64,000 nt of DNA from Ailurus styani (lineage: Eukaryota > Chordata > Mammalia > Carnivora > Ailuridae). The notes beneath the pieces were generated by a model. It was not told the DNA's origin and ran no database searches. It was given only the letters and a program-made list of their open reading frames with translations. The translations under genes were made by a program, and so were the position numbers. Of this stretch, positions 34,045 through 45,169 are shown in pieces; within the stretch, counting starts at the first letter, position 1, and each line of letters starts with the position of its first letter. The stretch is taken from assembly GCA_002007465.1 (NCBI GenBank), contig LNAC01000036.1, forward strand, positions 5,547,911 to 5,611,910. The letters are read 5' to 3'.

Positions 34045-34245
34045 ATAATGAGAACTCACATTTACAGCGCAAACACTGCATGCTGGGCACCACGCTACGG
34101 GCACAGCTTGCACGATCTCATTTAATTCCCGCACAGGGCTAGAGTACCATCATTATTCCGACTTCACAAGTAAGAAAAGGGAGGCTCAGAAACTAAGTTC
34201 ATTGCATTCATGAACTCGAGGACCAGGACTCTGACCTGCACTGGT
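34045..34245 (-). mobile_element. MIR element
   Basis: Text ctgggcaccacgctacgggcacagcttgcacgatctcatttaattcc..., then gaggctcagaaactaag, is reverse MIR. Confidence 0.75.
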
Positions 34246-36998
34246 CGGATGCCAGCTGTTTTCCACAGCTGCATCGCAGAATCGCTGCCTGGGAGTCATG
34301 ACATCTCCGAGGAAGGAAAGAGCGCAGAGGTCACCTACCCGATCCAGCTCCCGTTGGCATGGGGGATCAATGACATTTCCAGCCACCGATCTTTCCTGGC
34401 ATGAACACCAGCACAGTGTGGCTGATTCCTCACAGGACAGCGGGACTCGAACCGGCGGCTTCCTGAGGCAAAGAGGAACACAAAAGCCGGCCCCAAATCA
34501 TTTTCAGCAAATGCACAGATCTGGAATAACTCAAATAAGTATAACGCGTAGCCTGAGAAAGATCCTGGAGGGACCTACCCTGGCAAGTATTTCCTTTTGA
34601 CTTTCCACTAATGCAAAACACCGAAGATTCCAGCGGTGGGGTTTCTAGAGCCCCCGGTGCCCCTGGGCTCTGTGTTAAGCTCAGCCACCCAGCAGCCTGA
34701 GATCTCAGACCCATGAGACAACAAGGTGGAATAAAAGCAACAGGACCCCGTTCCAAGATTTACTGTACAGAACAAACTCTGGACTGAAAGCGCAAGACAT
34801 TTCTCCCCACCTTTCCCCCCAAGTTCATCTACTCCTACAGTTCCTTAAGCTTGAAAAGCTTTGAGGGCAAGGGGAATACCATTGAAGTAAGTAGGTTTCA
34901 CATCCTGGTGATGTTTTCCTAGCGGCCACATGCGGCCTCGTGTTAAGTAGCTGAACATTTCTGCACGCTGGTGGTCAAAGTCAGCCCTCACCTCCCACGG
35001 AGCTCCTCCCGACTTCAAAAAGCATTCCATTGGGTTGCAGTGGAGAGGAAAGAGAGGACAGGGTTACTACTCACGCTGCCTGAATTCATTTTCCATCCTT
35101 GCGCTCTCGCGGCTTCTTAGAGCTATGCAGGAGACGGAAGTGCAGAGAGGGACTTGAAGGGTTGTCTTCAGAGAACGTGCTAGAAGCCCCAATATTTGAG
35201 TGAGAGACTGTATTCTCTTAGAAGCCACAGTTTTAAAGGCATAACTAAATGCGATTTCGACTGGCAAGGGTCATGGGCCAGAAGCACAGGGTATGCTGAA
35301 TCAGTTAAGGAAAAATCCTTGTTATACATGCAAGCTTATCTCTTCGCCTCTCCCAGGAAGGAAGCACCCACTCTGAGAATTTGCCACAGTAGGACAATTG
35401 CACCGGTGGTGCGCAAAGCCAGCCTGACAAGGCACTGCTTACGGAAATGTGCTGTTTGCAACCCCTCGCTGTGCGTAGCTGGAAAGCATGAATGAGGCTG
35501 GAATAGCCGGACACCCCCTGATCTGAGAAGTCTTGATGGTGGCTAGCCTGTCAAAGTTTTGACTTATTTTTTTCTTCTGCCTGTGAGTTTCTCCGAGCTG
35601 CGAGGGAGCAATACAATCTTCTCCATAGTTTTCCCTATTGAACATAAACTGGCGCCATCCATATTTTGTCCTACTTTGTATTTTGCATGAACACGTGAGG
35701 TAATAGGGCCATTTTTTTTTTAATCTACAGACTTGGGGCAGAATTTTTAGTACAGTACAATAGGTTACTACAGGAGCCGCCTTGACTCCAGCCGATCAGA
35801 GGTTAGCAGACTGTTAGATAGAATGAACAGTGTGGTTGGCTGACGTTTATTTTAGAAGGGAGTCAGGCAAGAGCTGTTAGTCATACATCATGGTGTGTAG
35901 GAACCATGTTAGATGCTGCGGGCATCGCATGTGTAGGAGGGAATGGCTTATGGAGCACATTGGAGCCCTTCTGTTTTCCAACTACAGTGGTATGTATGGA
36001 GTCTTGGATCTGACCAGATCGCCGTTCTCTTGGGGAACAGAAGGGTGGGGCCCTCTGAGCAGCCCCTGCTCCTGAAGATGTCCCACAGTGTTCTGAGCTT
36101 GACGTGAGTCGGTCCCTTTGTCCCTCCCCCTTCTAACCATGCGGTGAGGGAAGGGGGGCTGTGGCTGATGTTTCTCTGCATGAAGCCAATTGGCCCATTT
36201 GGGGCTTACACTCAGGTTCTTAGACTTCTTAGCACCTTTCTTTAGACAACTTGGCACTTGGGATGTCAATGCTAATTGTGAATCATTAGCAGTGGCTTTC
36301 TCTCATGGGGTCACTGAGGGAAGGGCTCACTGTTACCATGTGAGCTTGGTCTTTGAAATAGAAGCCAAGAGAGTTTGGGCATTATGGGGTCAATAGGTCC
36401 CCTCTCCCATTCCAGGGGACAGCTTCGTGGACAGTATACCCCATGCCCTAGCCTACGCCAAGATAATGCACATGTATCAGCAGCTAAATAGTACCTAGAG
36501 GTTGTGAAGCCACGGAAGCAAATGTATGAGCTACAACCCTACTTTTCGGTGGCAACCGAAAAGCCATCAGGCTGACTTTTTGAGGAAAAACGTGTCTTCT
36601 TTAAAAATGTGTGATTCTCTGGGTTAGTCAGCTCAAATTAGAGCAACCTGACAAGTGATTCAGCTGATGGACTTTGTTAGTTCAAGACGGAATGTTTTCC
36701 TTATGTTCTTGAATAACAAAGCTTGAATGTCACAAGACATATATGTTTAAAGAAAAACATTTGCTTTTTAGTGTGTTCAGAATTGCTGAGTCATGGTACT
36801 CAACGACATGTAACACGCGCAGGAGCTGGGGTCTTTGCTAGGCCTTAAGCCTATAAGAGGAGTGTCAGGAGGGCCCATTAACCAATGTCCAGATCCAGTT
36901 AGTAACTGCTCAGCTCACTTACCCCACAGCCCTCCCCCCCATGTTCAAACAGTGTCCCTCATCCACTGTGGTACTCCTCTCTGAGCCCAGATATGTCA
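34246..36998. other. Intergenic, unique
   Basis: About 2.7 kb without recognised repeats. The part at 36,560-36,800 is AT-rich and evenly complex (caaattagagcaacctgac, gaataacaaagc) and could be a constrained element. No gene evidence. Confidence 0.4.
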
Positions 36999-37230
36999 TC
37001 AGAACCTTTCTTTTTTTTTTTTTTTTAAGATTTTATTTATTTATTTCACAGTGGGAGAGAGATCACAAGGAGGCAGAGAGGCAGGCAGAGAGAGAGGGGG
37101 AAGCAGGCTCCCCGCTGAGCAGGGAGCCCGATGCGGGCCTCGATCCCAGGACCCTGAGATCATGACCTGAGCCAAAAGCAGAGGCTTTAACCCCCACTGA
37201 GCCACCCAGGCACCCTTTCAGAACCTTTCT
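36999..37230 (-). mobile_element. CAN-SINE, young type, with target duplication
   Basis: Body 37,012-37,217, long T-run on the left and near-consensus gagccacccaggcaccc head on the right. tcagaacctttct flanks both ends. The body matches the same young subfamily as the SINEs at 30,311 and 60,726. Confidence 0.9.
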
Positions 37231-37237
37231 TGAAAAA

Positions 37238-37400
37238 ATTTTTAAAAAGGTTTATTTGTTTGAGGGGGGAGGAGCAGAGAGAGAGAGAGAGAATCCTGAA
37301 GCAAACTCCCCACGTTTCCACCCCAGGACCCCAAGATCATAACCAGAGCCCAAATCAAGACTCAAGCACTTTACTGACCGAGCCACCCTGGCGCCCCATA
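37238..37400 (-). mobile_element. Older CAN-SINE directly beside the previous one
   Basis: Same orientation as its neighbour, from a short T-rich tail to ccgagccaccctggcgcccc. It is followed by atatcggaacctctctt, a diverged copy of the atatgtcatcagaacctttctt that precedes the first SINE. The site therefore appears to have been used twice. Confidence 0.8.
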
Positions 37401-37917
37401 TCGGAACCTCTCTTAACACAAGAGTTCAAGACAGGTGATTGGAAATGGCCCTTGAGATGACATTTCTATGCCAGCTCTGATCTAGGTAGTTTCAGTCAAG
37501 GAAATTTCAGCATGCTCCTTGTTTTGGTCCATACTGGTTTGTGTTTAGATATTCCTTTCCTCTTTGCCTCATGACTGTTGTGTGTGACTGGCCATGGCAT
37601 CGATTTCACCCGACCATTACTGCCCAGGCTCTGATAACTACCAAGAAGGAAAGGAGCTTTTCAAAGTCGTGTGCGATTTCACATCACAGTATGAAGCCAG
37701 GTAATAGTTACCGATGCTTAAACATGCATGACCTTCTTAGTTTGAAAAGTGAACCATATTCAACCTTTTAATTAAAGTTTCATGAGGCCTATTGCTTGGG
37801 AAAAAAAAACATTTTTCAGATCATGTTTGAATACCTCAGGGTACTTGTTCTTTAAGCCCAAATAAAGGCTGTATGACTATGTATTTGTGTATAATCACAA
37901 CTCAACTAATAATAAAA

Positions 37918-37972
37918 CCATTTTGAGCCCTTATTATTTGCCAGGTACAACACTAATCACTTTATGTGGATT
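37918..37972 (-). mobile_element. MIR, first part
   Basis: Text gagcccttattatttgccaggtacaacactaatcactttatg is reverse MIR. The rest of the same MIR appears to resume at 38,337 beyond an MLT1. Confidence 0.6.
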
Positions 37973-38336
37973 AGTTTTCTAGGACTGCCATAACAAAATG
38001 CCACAAACTGGGTAGCTTCCACAACAGAAATTTATTTTTTCATACTCCTGGAAGCTGGTAGTCTGAGATCAAGGTGTTGGCTGGTTTGGTGTCTGCTTTC
38101 TTCTTGGTTAGCAGGTGGCCACGTTCTCCTTGTGTCTTTCTTCTGTGTGTGTTCATCCCTGGTGTGTCTGTGTGCCCAAATTTCCATTCTTACTAGGACA
38201 GCAGTCACATTGGATTAGGGCCTATCCTAACATTCTCTTTTTCGCTTAATCACCTCTTCAAAGCCCAGGTCTCCAAATTCGGTCACAGTCTGAGGTCCTG
38301 GGGGTGATTAGGGCTTCAAGCTTCGTGATGTTTGTG
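37973..38336 (-). mobile_element. MLT1-type LTR inserted in a MIR
   Basis: Reverse LTR text: ttagttttctaggactgccataacaaaatgccacaaactgggtagctt to gtctccaaattcggtcacagtctgaggtcctgggggtgattagggcttcaa. Close to full LTR length. Confidence 0.8.
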
Positions 38337-38455
38337 CTAAGGATGCTAACTAATATCATCTCCATTTTAGAGATAAAGAAACAGAGGTTCATAGAAGCTG
38401 AGCCCTTTGCCTGATGATCTTCATGTAGCAAGACTAGCATACTATTTGCATGTTC
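38337..38455 (-). mobile_element. MIR, second part
   Basis: Text ctaatatcatctccattttagagataaagaaacagaggttcatag continues the reverse MIR interrupted at 37,972. Confidence 0.65.
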
Positions 38456-38498
38456 CATATTTCTTATTCTGTTGTGTGTATCGGGGATATAATTTTGT

Positions 38499-38740
38499 TG
38501 ATGGAGTGAATTCTATTTATTTATTTTTTTAAGATTTATTTTTATTTATTTGGGAGAGAGCGCATGCGTGCAAGCAGGGGGAAGAGTGGAGGGAGAGAGA
38601 GAATCTTAAGCAGGCTCCGTGTCCAATACAGGACCGGATATAGGGCTCCATCTCACTATGCTGAGATCATGACCTGAGCTGAAACCATGAGTTGGACGCT
38701 TAACCCACTGTGCCACCCAGATGCCCTGATGGAGTGAATT
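38499..38740 (-). mobile_element. CAN-SINE with 14-base target duplication
   Basis: Body 38,513-38,726; tgatggagtgaatt flanks both ends. Older variant (catgagttggacgcttaacc). Confidence 0.9.
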
Positions 38741-38794
38741 TTGAAAGGCCCATTGAAACTTCTAGATATCTTCCAAAAGAGGTATATGTAGCAA

Positions 38795-39010
38795 GGTTGC
38801 TAATGGAGCTTCTGCCCCTTACCAGCTGTGTGACCTCTGACAGGTCACTTCACCTTTCTGGCCCTTGGTTTTCTTCTCTGTAAAAGGGGGTGGTAAATAA
38901 TAGTATCTACCTTAGAGGGCTGTCATTCGGAGGAAGTGAGATAGTACATAAAGTCCCTAGAACAATGTCTGTACATAACAGGCATTAACTATGTTGGTAG
39001 CCATTATTAC
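38795..39010 (+). mobile_element. MIR element
   Basis: Text accagctgtgtgacctctgacaggtcacttcacctttctgg, gtaaaaggggg, agaacaatgtctgtacataacaggc and tattatt is forward MIR. Confidence 0.85.
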
Positions 39011-40435
39011 TTATGTGTTGTTAGTCTGAGGAAGATGTATTTTCACAATGGGACAAAATGATTATTATCACTGCGTTTTAACATTTAAAAGTGTTATTAC
39101 ATCCCAATTATTTGGTGCTATATATTACACGGTTTTAAATATTTTCATTTTGAATATGTCATGTCCTTTCCACTGGCAGCATGTCAGAGACTGGTGTAAT
39201 ATGTCAAAAGTGATTGAATTCATTGGCCGTGTGTCACAAATGTGACACAGCACTGAGAAACAGACACACGGTACCTGCTTGTAACACGTGCTGGGCGTAC
39301 CAGTGGGCTTTCCTTGGGGTTAGGTGATGTGCCAGACTGTTGTAGCAGCTGAACGCTTTTCTGGGGAATCCTGAAAGGCTATAAGAGATGATAATTATTC
39401 CCTAAAAAAAAAACAAAAAACAAAAAACAAAAAAAACCCAAAAAACCCAGTGTTTAAATGGCCCCAGACTCTATAGTTACTCTGTTAAGCTGAGGTCTAA
39501 ACTGGGCCAATGGAATGTTGTAGACTAGGGTCCATCAGAGCCCATATTGAATGCTGGAAGGTGGCTTATCTTTCTCAACAAAGCCCTTTGTGCTCCTGAT
39601 CTTCCATGTTTAAGACATCAAATTGAATGAACTAAGGAATACTAGAGATGCTTTGTCTATCCTTAGGTTAGGCTCCCAAAAAATCTATATATTTGGTTAT
39701 TGTTTTGTGAGTATTGCTTTTTTATTTAGCGAAAATAATTGAAATAAGTGGTCTAACTGACTGATGTGATTGGGTGGTGAGCCCTGTATTTAGAGGCTTC
39801 AGTGACATAGAAAGTGTAATCAGGAAACTGGAAAACATGAATGTGATAAGATCAGATGACCTAGTTCCAGGGTTGCATGTAATAGTCCCAATTTTTTCTC
39901 TCTCCTCCCTTCTCCCAGTAGTTAGATGTTAATCACGTCATATTTAGAAATATATCGTCTACCCCTGAAATTTTATGTACATTGAACATATGTAACCCAA
40001 ATAAGGTCAACTTTATCAAGCAATCATTACACATGTGACAGCAAAACAAATTGGAGGAATGTTAAAAGAGAATTAAAATAGAAAGATACCATCACTATCA
40101 AAAAAGTTGAGTTTATTATTTGTGTGAAGTATTGTTGGAATTTGCTGTTGTCGTTGGCCGCTGATACACTTCCAGGAAAGTATCATGTCCATCTGTCCGG
40201 GTATCTCACTGGAATGTGACCACATGGGAGTGAGGACCAGGCCTTTCCGGGCAGGTTCCCACTGCCCCATGACCCCCGTGTGTCACACCTCAAGGCCATG
40301 GTTTCTGCCTTTGCTGAAGAGTCATGCTGCCAGGCACACTAGCTCACCCCATCACGGTGCTTCACTCATCATGGTGACCTCACAACTTAACAAGCCTCTC
40401 TAAGGGCCAAACAAATAAGGAGTTATTGGCCTTAA
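39011..40435. other. Intergenic, unique
   Basis: No gene. A poly(A)/(CAAAAA)n tract at about 39,403-39,437 may be a decayed retrotransposon tail. Confidence 0.4.
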
Positions 40436-40439
40436 TGAA

Positions 40440-40570
40440 AATAACCAACACCATTTCATGAGTGTCTACTATGTGTCAGGCTCTTTACGTGAATTCTTAT
40501 TTGATCCTTATAGACACACTGTAAGGTGGATAGTATCCTCCTTTACAGATGAGGTCACTGAATGTAGCAG
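40440..40570 (-). mobile_element. MIR fragment
   Basis: Text catttcatgagtgtctactatgtgtcaggctctttacgtgaatt to ctcctttacagatgagg is reverse MIR. Confidence 0.75.
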
Positions 40571-40589
40571 AGATGATTCTATGTATTAG

Positions 40590-40980
40590 GCAAGTCTCAT
40601 TTTTAAAGACTGTACTCGCCACCTCCCACGCAGTTATCCTGGGACCACATGACTAGTTCTGGCCACTAGTTAATGGAAATGGCATGTGTCACTTCCAGAG
40701 GAAGCATAAGTGAATATAAGCGTAAGCTTGGGTGCTCCACACTCTGTCTTCCCATCATGGCAACGTGTGTTGAGCTGGTAATGTCAATTCAATAATAGAG
40801 GCTGAGTTGTGGAGTCAATACATGGTGGATGGCCACCCTGGTGAACTCACCCAGCTCACAGAGGACTTTATGCGAGTGAAATAGATGTGAATTATATTTA
40901 ACCACCATTGGTTTTTGTTTTTGTTTTTAGCTTTATTTGTTACTGAAGCATACCCTGGCCTATCCTGACTAACGCATCGG
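40590..40980 (+). mobile_element. MaLR/ERVL-like LTR remnant
   Basis: Ends with cagcttt..tttgttactgaagcataccctggcctatcctgactaac, preceded by a polyadenylation-type region. This is the layout of an old mammalian LTR. The exact family is uncertain. Confidence 0.55.
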
Positions 40981-41560
40981 GTCTCATAGGAAATAACTTA
41001 CCTTGTCATGATTTTGTGGATGCTGATCTAGAACTCCTGCTCAGATCTATGGCTGCCTAGCACCCTTTATCCTTCCTAACATTATCTCTTTGGTTAGAAC
41101 AGGGAAAAGAGCTGAACGAAGTCCAGAATGAGACACTGAATGCCCCTACAGTATGCTGGTATGGGATATTATATTCTGATTCTGTCTTCTTCCTTCTCAC
41201 TGGCCTATGCGTGATGATCAGAGGAAACCCAATCAGTAGTCAGTCTGAATGATATTCATTCTTCCAACCTCAGATGGTTTAACTTGAACTACCCATCCTT
41301 ATTCATAAGCTAGATCCCTCTTATGACCAGGGAATTTACCAGAGGGCTGAGTGGAGTAAAGGAAGGAGTCAGAGCCCTGGATTAGAGAAATCACATGTTA
41401 GGTCCATGTGGGTCTGTGGTTATAAAATTGTAATTCCTCTAGAGCTTCTTGATGATTCCAAAAGGAAGGGGTGAGAAAGATGGCTGTGTTGCCCAGGATG
41501 GATTAAACCAGGTTTGTAGGTAATTACTCACAAAGATTTGATGATTTATACTGGACCTTC
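40981..41560. other. Intergenic, unique
   Basis: No gene or clear repeat. Confidence 0.4.
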
Positions 41561-41564
41561 ATGC

Positions 41565-41870
41565 ATGTGTTCATTTATTGGGCATTTTTAAAGTCTCCAA
41601 GTATTAAATGAAGAAAGATCAATAAAACCAGTGCCCTTGCCCAGCAGGAGCCAACCATCTTGATGTTGACTCTGACAAGTGAACAATTATAACATAGCAT
41701 GACAGATATTACACTCCATAGGGACAAGCATGGAGTGCCGTATAATTGCTGAAGTAGGCCCCCTGATTCAGCTGGACTGGGCCTAGAAGAGCCAGGAGGG
41801 TCTTCCCATAGGAGCAGCCCAGCAAGGTCTTGAAGGTCAAATGGTCCAGGCAAAGAGCTGTGTATAAAAG
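41565..41870 (-). mobile_element. L2 LINE fragment
   Basis: Reverse L2-like text: gtgttcatttattgggc, accagtgcccttgcccagcaggagcc, gaagagccaggagggtcttccc, caaggtcttgaaggtcaaatggtcc. Confidence 0.6.
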
Positions 41871-42286
41871 TATAAAGCCAGTGGCATTCTGTCCTCAAGA
41901 TTCTCTAGGGCAGCTGATCCTTAACCTCAGGGCCTTGAACCCACACAGTCCATGGGTAGGTCTCAGGTGTTTTACTAAACCCTGAAATAGGACCCAGAGT
42001 CTTGTATGCAGCTAAATTCTTCTGACTATGCTCTCCCCAAATTCTCAAAGTTTTCCATACCCTCCAAAATTGCTCACCATTGCTCCAGGGGAGACAACAG
42101 TTCTTTGGAAAATCTAGCTATTTTGTGGTTGAGAAATCTGCTCACCTGTGGAAAGTTGATTGTGAAGATAAGTTTATGGAGAATAATATCACTCCAAAGA
42201 TTTTTCTGCAATATTCTGACATCTAGGATTTAATAAAACAAAATGGCTTATAACCTCCATGCCAAGGTGTAGGTTGCTCTCTCTCA

Positions 42287-42312
42287 GACACACACACAGA
42301 CACACACACACC
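42287..42312. repeat. (CA)n microsatellite
   Basis: Interrupted CA repeat with one CAGA unit. Confidence 0.9.
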
Positions 42313-42429
42313 CCATTTTTATAAAATTCAAAAGATAAACATATAATTAAAATAAAAAGGCTTTCTCCCATTCCACAATCTTACCATAAAGGTAAAAAGT
42401 ATCAGCTGCTTCTTATATTTCCAGGATAA

Positions 42430-43260
42430 AAAAAAAATCAATTATAGACCAATATATACATATTTTTATTTAACCTAAAAATATCAAAGTGTACACACTG
42501 CTCTGTCCCCTGCTTTTCTGTTCTCTGTCCCTCCATGACTGGTACATCTCAGAGATCATTCTGTAGAAGCAGGTGCTAGTCTAGATGATTCTCTGGATGG
42601 TGACCAGCAGCTTCCCTTGCCGGGTTGCACTGTCCCAGGTGCCCAGCCCTCTGGCATGATGCTCCTTGAGATTGCTTCCACACATCCAATAAAGCCAATA
42701 CTGTTGCACTGGTCTACCCTCATCCATCTAGCTTAAGGCACTTTTGCCAATATTTTCCTAGATTAAATTCCTCGCAGCAGAGTTGTTGGTTTAGTGTGTA
42801 AACACCCTCACAATTTTGGTAGATAGTACCAAAGCGCCCCTCAGAGCAGCTGAACCAACACCTTCGCACCCATGTCGAATGAAACCACCTGTGTCTGCAT
42901 GCTCCTGATATTACCAAACATGTTGATTTTTGTCAACATGATTGGTAATAACCATTCTTTCATATTTGCTTTGATTTGTATGTCTTTCATTATGAATAAG
43001 ATTGAGGACCATTTCATACGTTTATTCAGTTTGTATTTTTTACATCTCCATGTGAATTGCCTATGCACATCTTTCGTCCATTTTCCCACTAGGTGTGCAT
43101 TTTTCCAACTGAATTATTAAAACCCTTCGTCAGTTAAGGAAATGAGCCCTTATGATGTATGTCGCAAATAGCTTCCCCGACTTATCTTTTGTCTTTTGCC
43201 TTATATTTGGAGTACCTGGGGCCATGTTAAGTTTTATAATTTATATGTATTTACATTTAT
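42430..43260 (-). mobile_element. Old L1M fragment
   Basis: Reads like a reverse L1M 3' region: gcacttttgccaatattttcctag..ttgttggtttagtgtg, then gaggaccatttcatacgtttattc, ttgcctatgcacatctttcgtccatttt and cccttatgatgtatgtcgcaaatagc. It contains the 18-base inverted repeat at 42,909-42,950. Confidence 0.65.
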
Positions 43261-43526
43261 CAACACCCAGAAAAGCTGTTGAGTTGAACAGGGTCTCAGG
43301 ATACCTTTAAGTCTAAAGAAAACTATAATTAACTAGTTCTCCTAATGACCACACAGCCTAAAGGAACGCACGCCCAGAGGTGGGTCTTGGCTGACTTTAG
43401 CAGGCCGGTGTAGGGCAGCTCTATTGTATAGGATTTAATAATTGATTCGTCTCTCCTGTAAGATTTGTCTCTCCTCACGTTATTCTGGATAAACAGTTGA
43501 TACTAGAGCCAAGACATGATTTTTTA

Positions 43527-43670
43527 GGGTTGCCTGGGTGGCTCAGTCAGTTACTCAGTCAATGTCTGCCTTTGGCTCAGGTCATGATCCTGGAGTCCCA
43601 GGAGGAGTCCTGGGAGGAGAGCTTGCTCACTCTCTCAAATAATAAAGAAATGAAATCTTTAAAAACAAGC
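43527..43670 (+). mobile_element. Internally deleted CAN-SINE
   Basis: Head gttgcctgggtggctcagtcag and a tail ending aaataataaagaaatgaaatcttt, but the middle is short: the head goes to 'gatcctggagtcccaggagg' and then directly to 'ctcactctctc'. Confidence 0.8.
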
Positions 43671-43753
43671 ATTAAAAGAAAGATACAATATTTAAAAATC
43701 TCTTTATTGTTGCCAGAGAAGTCATATAGCTCACTGCAGTGAATGGATTTTTA

Positions 43754-43968
43754 AAATACAGCCCAGGGCACCTGGGTGGCTCAGTGGGTTAAAGCCTCTG
43801 CCTTCAGCTCAGGTCATGATCTCAGGGTCCTGGGATCAAGGCCCGCATTGGGCTCCCTGCTCAGTGGGGAGCCTGCTTCCTCCTCTCTCTGCCTGCCTCT
43901 GCCTACTTGTGATCTCTCTCTCTGTGTCAAATAAATAAACAAATAAAATCTTAAAAAAAAATACAGCC
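43754..43968 (+). mobile_element. CAN-SINE with target duplication
   Basis: Body 43,765-43,957; aaaatacagcc at both ends. Young-type head (gtgggttaaagcctctgcc). Confidence 0.92.
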
Positions 43969-44171
43969 TGTTAACATCATGCTGATCCCTCAAAAGCGTG
44001 GTGGAGGAGTCTGTGAATGTCTGGGGAGGAAGGAAAGTGATTCACAGAGGGCTGACCCTCTCTAGGAGGCTTGGAGAACTCAAGGACATTCTGAGACTTC
44101 ATGGGGAGCGGGGAGAAGAAAATAAGAAATTAGAAGGAAGACATTAAATTACTTCGAGGTTGCTTTATTTT

Positions 44172-44357
44172 TCTTTTTAAAGGTTTTATTTGTTTATTTG
44201 AGAGAGAGAGACAGAGAGCATGAGCTGGGCAGAGGGAGAGGGAGAAGCGGACTCCCCACTGAACAGAGAGCCTGATGCAGGGCTCCATCCCAGGACCCTG
44301 GGATCATGACCTGAGCCGAAGGCAGACACTTAACCGACTGAGCCACCCAGACACCCC
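44172..44357 (-). mobile_element. CAN-SINE
   Basis: Reverse body from ttttaaaggttttatttg to actgagccacccagacacccc. Confidence 0.9.
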
Positions 44358-44479
44358 TGAAATAGCTTTGAATAATTTACAATCTAGTTTTCAACTTTGG
44401 GTGAAACATGGATCATCCTCCTTGTAAATTTTTACAGCTATAAAGCTTACACTATTGAGGAAAATTCAGTCATCTAAAT

Positions 44480-44632
44480 TATGGAGCTTTTCAAAACCTT
44501 GATATGCATTTGAATCACCTGAAGATCTTGTTAGAATGCAAGTTCTGATTTGGTTGGGGGTAGGGTAAGACCCAGATTTCTGCATTTCCAGCTAGCTCCT
44601 TGTCCCCAGACCTCAAGGAAGCCAGGGTCTAA
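44480..44632 (+). mobile_element. MER5-type DNA transposon (hAT-Charlie MITE)
   Basis: Text gatatgcatttgaatcacctgaagatcttgttagaatgcaagttctg...gacccagatttctgcatttccagc is the MER5 core. Confidence 0.75.
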
Positions 44633-44634
44633 AA

Positions 44635-44873
44635 TACACAGAACCTGGGGGTCCTGATGGCACAATCAGCTGAGCATCTGACTCTTGATTTCAGCTCAGG
44701 TCTTGATCTCAGGGTCGTGAGATGGAGCCATGGGTCGGGCTCCGTGGTCAGCCAGAGTCTGCCTTGGATTCTCTTTCCCTCTTGTGTCCCCTCCCGCTTG
44801 TGTCCGCTCTCAAATAAATATTAAAAATTAATTAATTAATTGATTGATTGATTAATAAAGTACACAGAACCTG
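44635..44873 (+). mobile_element. CAN-SINE with 13-base target duplication
   Basis: Body 44,648-44,860; tacacagaacctg at both ends. The tail has changed from (AAAT)n into ATTA and ATTG tetranucleotides (44,825-44,855). Confidence 0.92.
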
Positions 44874-45169
44874 AATTTTCCTCCTATGCTTACTGGCCTC
44901 TGCTTCCTTCCTTCCTTCTTTCTCTGGGCACAGATCTGATGGTATTGATGTGCATGCAAACACATGCTTCATATATGTCTTCATATTTCTGTTTTCTAAA
45001 ACATTAATTGAGAAATAGGCCATTCATTGTTACAGAAACCACAGTGTACCACACGACAAACCATTGGGTCCAAAGGCAAAACATTGACAAATTGATACTT
45101 TTTGGCTTGGTCATGCCTAATTTAGGGAACTGAACCCCAAAGAGGCTATGGGCATTGGAAACTGCATTG

